Assembly: GCF_000380185.1 (NCBI RefSeq)
Contig: NZ_KB904753.1
Location: 1-64,000, forward strand
Reading direction: 5' to 3'
Length of the DNA: 64,000 nucleotides
Source of the DNA: Thiofilum flexile DSM 14609
Lineage (GTDB): Bacteria > Pseudomonadota > Gammaproteobacteria > Thiotrichales > Thiotrichaceae
A model generated the notes under the pieces. The model had not been told where the DNA came from, did no database searches, and saw only the letters and a list, made by a program, of their open reading frames with translations. This document shows positions 56,608 to 64,000 of the stretch, piece after piece. Numbering within the stretch: the stretch's first letter is position 1; the number at the start of each line of letters is the position of its first letter. Position numbers and translations under genes: made by a program.

Positions 56608-58144
56608 TCCTAACGCTTCTTTAGCATTGGAACTGCTGGAAGTCTCCAAGCAGTTCGGTGCCGTCAAGGCTAATCAAGATATTAATTTATCGGTTGTGAG
56701 TGGTTCTGTACACGGCATTATTGGTGAAAATGGAGCCGGTAAGTCGACGCTCATGAGCATCATTTACGGGCTATACCAACCCGATAAGGGTCAAATTCGT
56801 GTCAATGGGCAAGCAATACAGCTCCGTAATCCACAACAAGCCATTAGCCTTGGTATTGGTATGGTTCACCAGCATTTTATGCTGGTGGAAACCTTCACTG
56901 CTTTAGAAAATATTATTCTAGGCGCAGAGGGGGGAGCCTTATTAAAAACCACTACGGCTACGGCTCGCCAACAATTAGAGCAGATTATTGCGCGTCATGG
57001 TTTGGCAGTGCCACTCGATATACCCGTTGCGGAGTTATCTGTAGGGGTACAACAGCGCATTGAAATTCTGAAAGCGCTTTATCGCAATGCACGTATTCTC
57101 ATACTTGATGAGCCTACTGGAGTCTTGACCCCGCAAGAGGCGGATGAGCTATTTGTTATTTTACGCCAGCTCACGGCTCAAGGGGTCACGGTATTGCTGA
57201 TCACGCATAAATTACGTGAGATTATGGCGATTACCGATCAGGTATCTGTCATGCGCCAAGGGCGTATGGTGGCGCATCGCAAAACGGCTGAAACCACTAT
57301 TGCTGAGCTAGCCGAGCTAATGGTAGGACGTAAAGTACGCCATACGGTAGAGTATAGTGAGGTAGCTTTAGGGACAGAACGTTTACGGGTAAAAGATCTG
57401 GTAGTCCGTGATGCTAGTGGAGTTGAGCGGGTTAAAAAGGTCAATTTTCACCTCAATGCAGGCGAAATTGTCGGTGTAGCCGGAGTCTCAGGTAATGGGC
57501 AAAGCGAGCTACTTCAAGTATTAGCCGGCATTATTAGCCCCACGGCGGGGGAAATTCACTATAGTCAGCATATGATTACCCCTAAAACCCCTATTGATGC
57601 CGCTGAGGTACGCCGCTGGGGCGTCGCCCATGTCCCTGAGGATAGGCACCGCATGGGGTTAGTATTACCCTTTCAGGCATATGAATCCCAGATTTTAGGC
57701 TATCAGAGTGAGCCTAAATACAATAAAGGGCTGAGCCAGAATTATACCGCGATGCTCAATACTTACGCTGAGCAAGCAGAGAAGTTCGATATTCGCCCGC
57801 GTAGCCCTTATCTTAAATCGGCTTCTTTTTCGGGCGGCAATCAACAAAAAATCGTTATTTCCCGTGAAATCAATGCCGAGCCTGAGGTGCTGTTAGTCGG
57901 ACAGCCTACGCGTGGCGTCGATATTGGTGCGATTGAGTTTATCCATCAGCAGCTAATGGAACTACGTGCTAGAGGCAAAGCGATTTTATTAGTATCAGTT
58001 GAGCTAGACGAGATTATCAGTTTGTCGGATCGTATTATTGTCATGTGCGACGGTATGATCACCGGCGAGGTGGCGCGTGAAGAGGTTAATGAGACCTTAT
58101 TGGGGATGCTCATGGCGAATGCAACGGGGGAGCAACACGGATGA
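56597..58144 (+). CDS. BMP-type nucleoside ABC transporter, double ATP-binding protein
   Basis: The 515-residue ATPase has two ABC domains: Walker A GENGAGKSTLMSII and signature LSVGVQQR in the first half; GVSGNGQSELLQVL and FSGGNQQKIVISREI in the second half. In the second domain the Walker A lacks the GKS Lys, as is normal for this family. GTG 56597 overlaps the substrate-binding gene, and the stop overlaps the permease by 4 bases. Confidence 0.93.
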   Translation: MSIDPNASLALELLEVSKQFGAVKANQDINLSVVSGSVHGIIGENGAGKSTLMSIIYGLYQPDKGQIRVNGQAIQLRNPQQAISLGIGMVHQHFMLVETFTALENIILGAEGGALLKTTTATARQQLEQIIARHGLAVPLDIPVAELSVGVQQRIEILKALYRNARILILDEPTGVLTPQEADELFVILRQLTAQGVTVLLITHKLREIMAITDQVSVMRQGRMVAHRKTAETTIAELAELMVGRKVRHTVEYSEVALGTERLRVKDLVVRDASGVERVKKVNFHLNAGEIVGVAGVSGNGQSELLQVLAGIISPTAGEIHYSQHMITPKTPIDAAEVRRWGVAHVPEDRHRMGLVLPFQAYESQILGYQSEPKYNKGLSQNYTAMLNTYAEQAEKFDIRPRSPYLKSASFSGGNQQKIVISREINAEPEVLLVGQPTRGVDIGAIEFIHQQLMELRARGKAILLVSVELDEIISLSDRIIVMCDGMITGEVAREEVNETLLGMLMANATGEQHG

Positions 58145-59244
58145 AAGCGAGTACCGCTGAACGTTGGTTATCCTTATTTATTTTACCGAGCCTTAATTTA
58201 CTAACCGCTTTTTTCTTTACCGCGTTAATTTTACTGATTACCAATGTGAATCCTATTGAAGCGGCTCACTATATGATTCAAGGTGCTTTTGGTTCACAAG
58301 AAGGCTGGGGCTATACCCTTTACTACACCACTAATTTTATATTTACCGGACTCGCCGTGGCTATTGCCTTTCATGCGGGGCTATTCAATATCGGGGGTGA
58401 GGGACAAGCGTATATTGGTGGTTTAGGGGTGACGTTAGTCGCCTTGGGGCTGAGTCCTTATTTACCCGCTCTTATAGTGATTCCGCTGAGTATTATAGCC
58501 GGTGCCTTATTTGGGGCAGCGTGGGCAGCGATTCCGGGCTATTTACAGGCGTATCGGGATAGCCATATTGTCATTACCACCATTATGTTTAATTTCATTG
58601 CAGCCTCCTTAATGGTTTATCTGCTGGTGAATGTATTTGCTGTCCCCGGTGAGATGACCCCCGCGAGCCGTTCTTTTCCTGATGATATTAAGCTGTGGCA
58701 ATGGCATGAGTTTATGGGATTTTTTGGGGTGGATTTTGATTCTTCCCCCTTGAATATTTCACTGCTATTAGCGCTTTTGTGTTGTTATGGGGTGTGGTTT
58801 TTATTATGGAAAACCCGTTGGGGCTATGAGATTCGTACCGTCGGTGCGAACCCAGATGCTGCCATTTATGCTGGTATTAATCCCCGTAAGATTTGGGTGC
58901 TAGCGATGTTATTAGGTGGCGCATTAGCCGGTCTAGTGAGTGTTAATGAGCTATTAGGGGTGCAGCATCGTTTAGTCTTGGGATTTAATGCCGGTTATGG
59001 TTTTGCCGGTATTGCGGTGGCCTTGATGGGGCGCAATCACCCCATTGGTATTATCTTAGCAGCACTTTTATTTGGTGCCTTATATCAAGGTGGGGCGGAA
59101 TTAGCTTTTGAAATGCCTAATGTCACGCGTGATATGGTCATTGTGATTCAAGGTTTGATTATTTTATTCAGCGGGGCAATGGAGTTTATGTATCAACCAC
59201 TAGTACGGCGGCTCTTGTGGCGTTGGGTGAGGGCTGGGGCATGA
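58141..59244 (+). CDS. BMP-type nucleoside ABC transporter permease 1
   Basis: The 367-residue inner-membrane permease has about ten spans. Family blocks are FNIGGEGQAYIGGLG, GYLQAYRDSHIVITTIMFNF and GYEIRTVGANPDAAIYAGIN. It forms a heterodimer with the next gene, with which it overlaps by 4 bases. Confidence 0.92.
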   Translation: MKASTAERWLSLFILPSLNLLTAFFFTALILLITNVNPIEAAHYMIQGAFGSQEGWGYTLYYTTNFIFTGLAVAIAFHAGLFNIGGEGQAYIGGLGVTLVALGLSPYLPALIVIPLSIIAGALFGAAWAAIPGYLQAYRDSHIVITTIMFNFIAASLMVYLLVNVFAVPGEMTPASRSFPDDIKLWQWHEFMGFFGVDFDSSPLNISLLLALLCCYGVWFLLWKTRWGYEIRTVGANPDAAIYAGINPRKIWVLAMLLGGALAGLVSVNELLGVQHRLVLGFNAGYGFAGIAVALMGRNHPIGIILAALLFGALYQGGAELAFEMPNVTRDMVIVIQGLIILFSGAMEFMYQPLVRRLLWRWVRAGA

Positions 59245-60218
59245 ATGACATTTTGACCTTTATTACCTTGGCACTGGATGCGACCTTACGCGTTGCTACC
59301 CCCTTGATTTTAGCGGCCTTAGCCGGCTTATTCTCGGAACGTTCGGGGATAGTCGATATTGGCTTAGAGGGTAAAATGCTAGTGGGTGCCTTTGCAGCCG
59401 GAGCAGTGGCCTATTGGACAGGGTCGGCGTGGCTGGGGCTAGGAGCGGCGATGCTGGCTTCTATGGGATTTGCTTTATTACATGGCTTGGCTTGTATTAC
59501 TTATCAAGGTAATCAAGTGGTTAGTGGGGTTGCGATTAATATTCTAGCCTCTGGGCTAACTACCATCTTAGGCTTAGCATGGTTTCATCAAGGCGGATCT
59601 ACCCCACCCTTAGTAGGCGCACAACGCTTTAATGACATAACCCTACCCGGAGCGGATGCGCTTAAAAGTGTTCCGGTACTAGGCGATTTCTACGCGAATG
59701 TCCTTTCTGGACATAATATTCTGGTTTATATCGCTTTGTTATTAGTGCCGTTTTGTGCATGGGTACTCTATAAAACCCGCTTTGGTTTACGTATTCGCGC
59801 GGTGGGGGAAAACCCAAAAGCGGTGGATACGGCGGGTGTATCTGTAGCTTTATTACGCTATCGGGCGGTTCTAATTGCAGGAGCCTTATGTGGTATTGCA
59901 GGAGCCTATTTATCTACCGCGCAAAATGCGCAATTCATCCGCGATATGACCGCCGGACAAGGTTTTATGGCCTTGGCTGCCTTGATTTTTGCCAAGTGGC
60001 GTCCGTGGCCTATTTTAGCGGCGGCTTTATTATTTGGCTTTTTAGATGCGTTGGCTATTCGTATGCAGGGCGTGAGCTTACCGTTAATAGGTCAAGTACC
60101 CGTACAGCTCATTGAATCATTACCCTATATTTTGACCGTTGTCTTACTGGCTGGATTTATTGGTAAAGCGATGCCGCCTAAAGCATTAGGTCTACCTTAT
60201 CTTAAAGAGCAGCGCTAG
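59241..60218 (+). CDS. BMP-type nucleoside ABC transporter permease 2
   Basis: The 325-residue permease has about nine spans and the family block SGIVDIGLEGKMLVGAFAAG, LACITYQGNQVVSGVAINIL and FGLRIRAVGENPKAVDTAGV. ATG 59241 overlaps the previous stop (ATGA). The start at 59217 would extend it without a ribosome site. It completes the importer. Confidence 0.92.
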   Translation: MNDILTFITLALDATLRVATPLILAALAGLFSERSGIVDIGLEGKMLVGAFAAGAVAYWTGSAWLGLGAAMLASMGFALLHGLACITYQGNQVVSGVAINILASGLTTILGLAWFHQGGSTPPLVGAQRFNDITLPGADALKSVPVLGDFYANVLSGHNILVYIALLLVPFCAWVLYKTRFGLRIRAVGENPKAVDTAGVSVALLRYRAVLIAGALCGIAGAYLSTAQNAQFIRDMTAGQGFMALAALIFAKWRPWPILAAALLFGFLDALAIRMQGVSLPLIGQVPVQLIESLPYILTVVLLAGFIGKAMPPKALGLPYLKEQR

Positions 60219-60230
60219 TAGGAGTCAGTG

Positions 60231-61067
60231 ATGGAATTAGTAGCGGTTGATTATGCGGCTCCCGATGCTCCGCAGCAATTTGTAGAGTCATTACGAGAGT
60301 TTGGTTTTGCGGTTTTAAAAAACCATCCCCTGCAGGCGGACGAGATTACCCATATTTATACAGCATGGCAGGCGTTTTTTAATAGCCCTAGTAAATATGA
60401 CTATCGTTTTAGCAAGCGCTTTGACGGTTATTTTCCGCCGGAGGTATCTGAAACTGCTAAAGGGCATCAGGTTAAAGATCTTAAAGAGTATTTCCATTTT
60501 TATTATCCGTGGGGGCAATGTCCGCCGGAATTAGTGGATATCACGGTGCAATATCGTCAGAAGACGAATCATATCGCCGAGCAATTATTAAATTGGATAG
60601 AGCGCTATTCGCCATCTGAGGTTGCCGCACATTATACAGAACCCTTATCAGCGATGATTGAAGGCAGTGATCAGACTTTATTGCGGGTATTACATTATCC
60701 GCCTTTAACAGGTAATGAAGTCCCTAATGCTATTCGTGCCGCTGCGCATGAGGATATTAATTTTCTGACCATTTTGCCTGCGGCAAATCAGCCCGGATTA
60801 CAAGTATTAACCAAAGCAAATCAGTGGCTGGATGTGCCTTGTGATTTCGGGTTATTGATCATTAATATTGGCGATATGCTACAAGAAGCCTCTGGTGGCT
60901 ATTTCCCCTCGACGACACATCGGGTGATTAATCCTCCTCAGACCACACAAAATAAATCACGTATTTCTTTACCCTTATTTCTGCATCCACGTCCTGAGGT
61001 GGTATTATCAGAACGTCATACCGCACAAAGCTATTTACAAGAACGCTTAAAAGAGTTGGGGTTCTAA
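60231..61067 (+). CDS. 2-oxoglutarate/Fe(II)-dependent oxygenase of the isopenicillin N synthase type
   Basis: The 278-residue oxygenase has a double-stranded beta-helix with His173, Asp175 (AAHEDINFLTIL), His230 (THRVINPP) and Arg244 (SRISLPLF). The N-terminal sequence REFGFAVLKNHPL is typical of the IPNS-like group. ATG 60231 is 6 bases after GGAG. It lies 12 bp after the nucleoside importer genes, in the same operon. It could act on the imported compound, but the substrate is not known. Confidence 0.88.
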   Translation: MELVAVDYAAPDAPQQFVESLREFGFAVLKNHPLQADEITHIYTAWQAFFNSPSKYDYRFSKRFDGYFPPEVSETAKGHQVKDLKEYFHFYYPWGQCPPELVDITVQYRQKTNHIAEQLLNWIERYSPSEVAAHYTEPLSAMIEGSDQTLLRVLHYPPLTGNEVPNAIRAAAHEDINFLTILPAANQPGLQVLTKANQWLDVPCDFGLLIINIGDMLQEASGGYFPSTTHRVINPPQTTQNKSRISLPLFLHPRPEVVLSERHTAQSYLQERLKELGF

Positions 61068-61139
61068 AGCAATGTGCTGTAGGCCGTCCCTTTTTTGGAA
61101 TGGGGATGAGCAATAAAACCACCAGTAGGAGGTAAGGAA
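61068..61139 (+). other. Spacer after the oxygenase gene with an ideal ribosome site
   Basis: AGGAGG at 61127-61132 is a perfect anti-SD match 7 bases before ATG 61140. Confidence 0.5.
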
Positions 61140-61370
61140 ATGTCTGAACAATGGTTAACTAGCTTAATTACCGAAGATGCTTAACAAGGTTTTGAGTTGG
61201 CAATAACGCTATCTAGAATGGGGGTGAAGTATACCCAGCCCTCTAGTGCAGTTAGGGATAAATTAAGACCTGTGTATGGGGAAAATGCGGATAGTCTCAT
61301 CGCATCCTCGCAAGTCATCGCCCTCAACTTTCAGACGGTAGCTGCCGCTAATAATTATTGGCGTCATTGA
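61140..61370 (+). pseudogene. Small ORF interrupted by an in-frame TAA
   Basis: From ATG 61140 the frame reads MSEQWLTSLITEDA, then TAA at 61182-61184. The same frame is then open for 61 codons with coding-like sequence (QGFELAITLSRMGVKYTQPS, later NFQTVAAANNYWRH) to TGA 61370. The start has an ideal SD. Either it is a recently inactivated small gene of 76 residues or the first 14 codons are a leader peptide. The family was not recognised. The closest gene upstream is the oxygenase; a promoter of its own is not obvious. Confidence 0.5.
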
Positions 61371-61544
61371 CTCCTGATATAAAACCCCTCACTAAGGCTA
61401 TAGACTGATCGGAGGTAATCCCCGTTTTCATTAGGTAGGCTAAGGTAGCTGTGTATTAATTTGATTTTGGCGTATGATGTGCGCCTTCCTAATTTTGATC
61501 TCGAATACTAAACCCAATACGTATTCGTTTGCTGCAGGTGCTAT
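61371..61544. other. Spacer before ribBA
   Basis: About 170 bases before ribBA show no gene. The conserved blocks of an FMN riboswitch were searched for by eye and not found. Confidence 0.5.
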
Positions 61545-62651
61545 ATGCCGTTCAATACCATAGATGAAATTCTGACCGATTTGGCGCAAGGCAAAATGGT
61601 TGTGATCGTGGATGATGAGGATCGTGAGAATGAGGGGGATTTAATCATGATTGCCTCTTTGACCCGTCCCGAAGATGTCAATTTCATGGTCAAAGAGGCG
61701 CGTGGCCTAGTGTGCTTGACCCTCACTCGTGAGCGTTGTAAGCAACTCCGCTTGCCTCTCATGGTGTCACAGACTAATGAACAACATACCACGAATTTCA
61801 CCCTTTCTATTGAAGCGGCTGAAGGGGTGACGACGGGTATTTCCGCCTATGATCGGGCACATACAATTCGTACCGCAGTAGCGCCTAATGCTCAACCTCG
61901 CGACATTACTCAACCCGGACATATTTTTCCTCTGATGGCGCAACCCGGTGGAGTCCTCACGCGAGCGGGACATACTGAGGCGGGCTGCGATTTAGCGCGT
62001 CTTGCAGGATTTGAGCCTGCCGCCGTGATTGTTGAAATCATGAATGAAGATGGCACGATGGCGCGGCGCTCGGATTTAGAGATTTTCGCCGAGAAACATC
62101 AGTTAAAAATGGGGTCGATTGAAGATCTGATTCGCTATCGGGTACAGAATGAAAAAACGGTGGAACGGGTCTATGAGCGCGAAGTCCAGACCGAGTTTGG
62201 GCCATTTCAATTGATTGCTTATCAAGAGCAAGCCCGCCATGAAATTCATTTAGCTTTAGTGAAAGGTAACATTCAGCCTCAAGAGCCAACATTAGTACGG
62301 GTACATTTAGAGAATGAGTTATGTGACCTCTTGGCACTACAAGAGCCGGGGTGTGGTTGGCCTTTGCGGGGTGTGATGCAGCATATCGCCGAGCAGGGTA
62401 AAGGGGTTATTGTGATTTTACGTAATCCGACCTCTGGTCAAGATGTGTTAAAAGCATTAAAAGCGTTTGAATCTCAAGCGCCACTAGTTGACAATACGCC
62501 CTCTTCACCGGCTGACCTCAAAACCTATGGTATAGGAGCGCAAATCATTAGTGATGTGGGTGTAACGCATATGCGCGTGATGAGTGCCCCTAAACGCTTT
62601 TTGGGTATTGCCGGATTTGGCTTAGAGGTCGTCGAGTACGTTCAGGATTAA
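61545..62651 (+). CDS. ribBA: 3,4-dihydroxy-2-butanone-4-phosphate synthase with a degenerate GTP cyclohydrolase II domain
   Basis: The N-terminal RibB domain (residues 1-200) converts ribulose-5-phosphate to dihydroxybutanone phosphate. It has [30 protein letters not shown] and [20 protein letters not shown] with its catalytic acidic and His residues. The C-terminal RibA-like domain, from about 205, lacks the Cys zinc site and the GSLRCDC motif of GTP cyclohydrolase II. Hence it is likely inactive, as known for several gammaproteobacterial RibBA-like proteins. The product has 368 residues. ribA is expected elsewhere. Confidence 0.93.
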   Translation: MPFNTIDEILTDLAQGKMVVIVDDEDRENEGDLIMIASLTRPEDVNFMVKEARGLVCLTLTRERCKQLRLPLMVSQTNEQHTTNFTLSIEAAEGVTTGISAYDRAHTIRTAVAPNAQPRDITQPGHIFPLMAQPGGVLTRAGHTEAGCDLARLAGFEPAAVIVEIMNEDGTMARRSDLEIFAEKHQLKMGSIEDLIRYRVQNEKTVERVYEREVQTEFGPFQLIAYQEQARHEIHLALVKGNIQPQEPTLVRVHLENELCDLLALQEPGCGWPLRGVMQHIAEQGKGVIVILRNPTSGQDVLKALKAFESQAPLVDNTPSSPADLKTYGIGAQIISDVGVTHMRVMSAPKRFLGIAGFGLEVVEYVQD

Positions 62652-62664
62652 GGTGGGTGTTTAT

Positions 62665-63141
62665 ATGCAAAAGATTTCAGTGATTGAAGGCGATTTTCTG
62701 CCTCAAGCCGCTCGCTACGGTATTTTAGTGGCACGTTTTAATGGCTTTATTGTCGAGAGCTTACAAGCCGGAGCGATTGATACGCTGAGGCGTCATGGTA
62801 TTAGCGATGAGCACATTGAGATTGTTAAAGTGCCCGGCGCGTATGAGTTACCACTAGCTGCACAAGTGATGGCGGTGAGTGGTGAATATGATGCCATTAT
62901 CGCATTAGGTGCGGTGATTCGGGGTAGCACGCCGCATTTTGATTATGTTGCCGGTGAGGCTGCCAAAGGCTTAGGTGCGGTGGGCATGGATAATGAGCTG
63001 CCGGTAGTATTTGGCGTGTTGACGACCGATACGATTGAACAAGCTATCGAGCGAGCAGGTACTAAAGCGGGTAATAAAGGCGCTGAAGCTGCATCAACGG
63101 CCATTGAAATGGTGTCTTTATTACGCAAACTACGCTCTTGA
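62665..63141 (+). CDS. ribH: 6,7-dimethyl-8-ribityllumazine synthase
   Basis: The 158-residue product starts at ATG 62665 ([11 protein letters not shown]), 8 bases after AAGGTGG. Family blocks: [48 protein letters not shown] and [17 protein letters not shown]. It joins the RibB product and the pyrimidine to give lumazine. It lies 13 bp after ribBA and 4 bp before nusB. Confidence 0.95.
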   Translation: MQKISVIEGDFLPQAARYGILVARFNGFIVESLQAGAIDTLRRHGISDEHIEIVKVPGAYELPLAAQVMAVSGEYDAIIALGAVIRGSTPHFDYVAGEAAKGLGAVGMDNELPVVFGVLTTDTIEQAIERAGTKAGNKGAEAASTAIEMVSLLRKLRS

Positions 63142-63145
63142 GATT

Positions 63146-63625
63146 ATGGCACATAAACCTATCACCGAAGCGCAGCAGCGCATTGCTCAACGTCGTGTGG
63201 CTAGACGCCTTGCGATGATTGGTACTTATCAATGGATTATGACGCATAATAACTTCCATGAAATCTATGTTTATTTTCAGGAAGATTCTGAGCTTGCGGC
63301 AGATTTTCGTAAGTCTGATCCAGCCTTTTTCCATCAATTGCTGCGCAGTGCCATTGAGGAAGGGGAGCGTATTGAACCGCTATTAACCCCTCATTTGGAT
63401 CGTACCTTGGCACAAATTGACCCTATTGAATATGCTGTGTTACGTATTGCCTGTGCTGAGCTTCTTAATCACCCCGAAACCCCCTATAAAGTAGTGGTCA
63501 ATGAGGCGGTGAATTTGACTAAAAAATTTGGTGCAGAACAAGCGCATAAGTTTGTAAACGGCATTTTAGATAAAGTAGCGGTTCAAACTCGCGCCTTAGA
63601 GGTGTCTGCCTCTACTTCTGCCTAA
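63146..63625 (+). CDS. nusB: Transcription antitermination factor NusB
   Basis: NusB binds boxA RNA with S10 for rRNA antitermination. The 159-residue product starts at ATG 63146 (MAHKPITEAQ). It has RRLAMIGTYQWIM near the start and the typical end TPYKVVVNEAVNLTKKFGAE, then FVNGILDKV. The start at 63035 would run through ribH and is rejected. It forms the classical ribH-nusB pair. Confidence 0.95.
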   Translation: MAHKPITEAQQRIAQRRVARRLAMIGTYQWIMTHNNFHEIYVYFQEDSELAADFRKSDPAFFHQLLRSAIEEGERIEPLLTPHLDRTLAQIDPIEYAVLRIACAELLNHPETPYKVVVNEAVNLTKKFGAEQAHKFVNGILDKVAVQTRALEVSASTSA

Positions 63626-63666
63626 GCTATGGTTTTTTAAAAACATAAATAGCCTATATCCTGTTA

Positions 63667-63690
63667 ATGTGACGATTTAATGCGTCACAT
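63667..63690. repeat. Perfect inverted repeat after nusB
   Basis: ATGTGACG and CGTCACAT flank an 8-base ATTTAATG spacer. It could be a hairpin at the nusB 3' end or a protein-binding site. No T-run follows. Confidence 0.4.
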
Positions 63691-63889
63691 GATGGCATTT
63701 CAGTCATCAAGATTGTTTTTGCTTAATACTCAAGTGCATATCAGCATCAGCTACACGGATTCTATTTCCTTAGATCTAGGTGTTAGTAGATGCTGCTCTA
63801 TGCATAATGCTATATAACTACTCCGCCTAATAAGCTAAGGGACAAGGCCTCACCCGTTTTATTATCGGTGGGCTATTTTTATCAGTTTT
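63691..63889. other. Intergenic region after nusB
   Basis: About 200 bases without a recognised gene. The weak stem GCCTCACCCG/CGGTGGGC near 63848-63880, followed by TATTTTT, could be a terminator. Confidence 0.35.
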
Positions 63890-64000
63890 GCCGTAAAACC
63901 CCGTCGTTCACGGCGGGGATATCAGGCGAATCGGTTACAAACCGATGATTCGGTCGTTCACTTGAGTTAGAATAGTAGCATGACATCCCCCCTAGTGACG
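63890..64000. mobile_element. Possible IS200/IS605-type end with stem-loops, cut by the window edge
   Basis: CCCCGTCGTTCACGGCGGGG (63899-63918) is a compact stem, followed by GAATCGGTTACAAACCGATG (63929-63948) with TCGGTT/AACCGA pairing. Such imperfect hairpin ends near a GTTCAC-type tetramer are typical of IS200/IS605 termini. An ATG at 63980 opens MTSPLVT to the edge and may be the start of its gene; no identity can be claimed. Confidence 0.4.

Noticed and set aside
61371-61544. FMN riboswitch before ribBA
   Set aside because: None of the conserved RFN blocks could be seen.
1-64000. CRISPR array or tRNA/rRNA genes
   Set aside because: No regularly spaced repeats and no tRNA or rRNA-like structures were noticed.

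Overview
The window is a chromosomal segment of a gammaproteobacterium. Supporting markers are a Pseudomonas-like narK1-narK2-narGHJI-ppiC order, NarX/NarL, UbiG, a tandem glycine riboswitch before gcvT, a ribBA-ribH-nusB operon, DsbC, XerD and KefC. The mix of respiratory nitrate reduction, many small toxin-antitoxin loci, IS200/IS605-like and ISAs1-like elements and moderate GC would suit a filamentous sulfur oxidiser of the Thiothrix group. That placement is an inference from gene content only.

Positions 1-14020 are a nitrate-respiration island. The minus strand carries narK1, narK2, narG, narH, narJ, narI, a PpiC-type isomerase and an nnrS gene cut off by the end of an ISAs1-family element. 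The divergent plus strand carries narX and narL. The 260 bp between the two units holds a perfect 7-2-7 NarL site and further NarL heptamers, so the sensor pair probably controls the reductase operon and itself.

Positions 14040-25260 hold a large secreted protein with calcium-binding repeats, a lipoprotein plus ubiG, a small accessory island (vapBC and a convergent three-Cys-motif/TcmP pair), then mtnA, a Rieske protein, xerD and dsbC. Positions 25300-30170 are a riboswitch-controlled glycine cleavage operon (gcvT, gcvH, gcvP).

Positions 30240-33080 are a second accessory patch: a RelB-like antitoxin with a PIN toxin, small unknown genes, a frameshifted gene with macro-domain-like sequence and an orphan antitoxin. 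After it come eamA, tesA, ybbA/ybbP, kefF/kefC, a periplasmic serine protease and crcB. An orphan glcE follows a remnant of glcD, then a divergent pair of phosphoribosyltransferase paralogues, a Pro-Thr-rich lipoprotein and a MerR/cation-efflux pair.

Positions 47250-64000 hold a second large secreted protein (GEVED, cadherin-like and VWA domains) whose C-terminal module matches that of the protein at 14040-17024. Then come thiL, a SPOR lipoprotein, a decayed AAA-ATPase/nuclease gene, a uridine kinase-like gene, an LPG-synthase-like membrane protein, a BMP-type nucleoside ABC transporter operon ending in a 2OG-Fe(II) oxygenase, and ribBA-ribH-nusB. The right edge has hairpins like an IS200/IS605 end.

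Points most worth a second look are the three-Cys/TcmP pair, the shared C-terminal module of the two giant secreted proteins, an MtnA that lacks the expected catalytic cysteine, the frameshifted macro-like gene, the glcD remnant beside an intact glcE, and a small ORF with an ideal Shine-Dalgarno but an in-frame stop.
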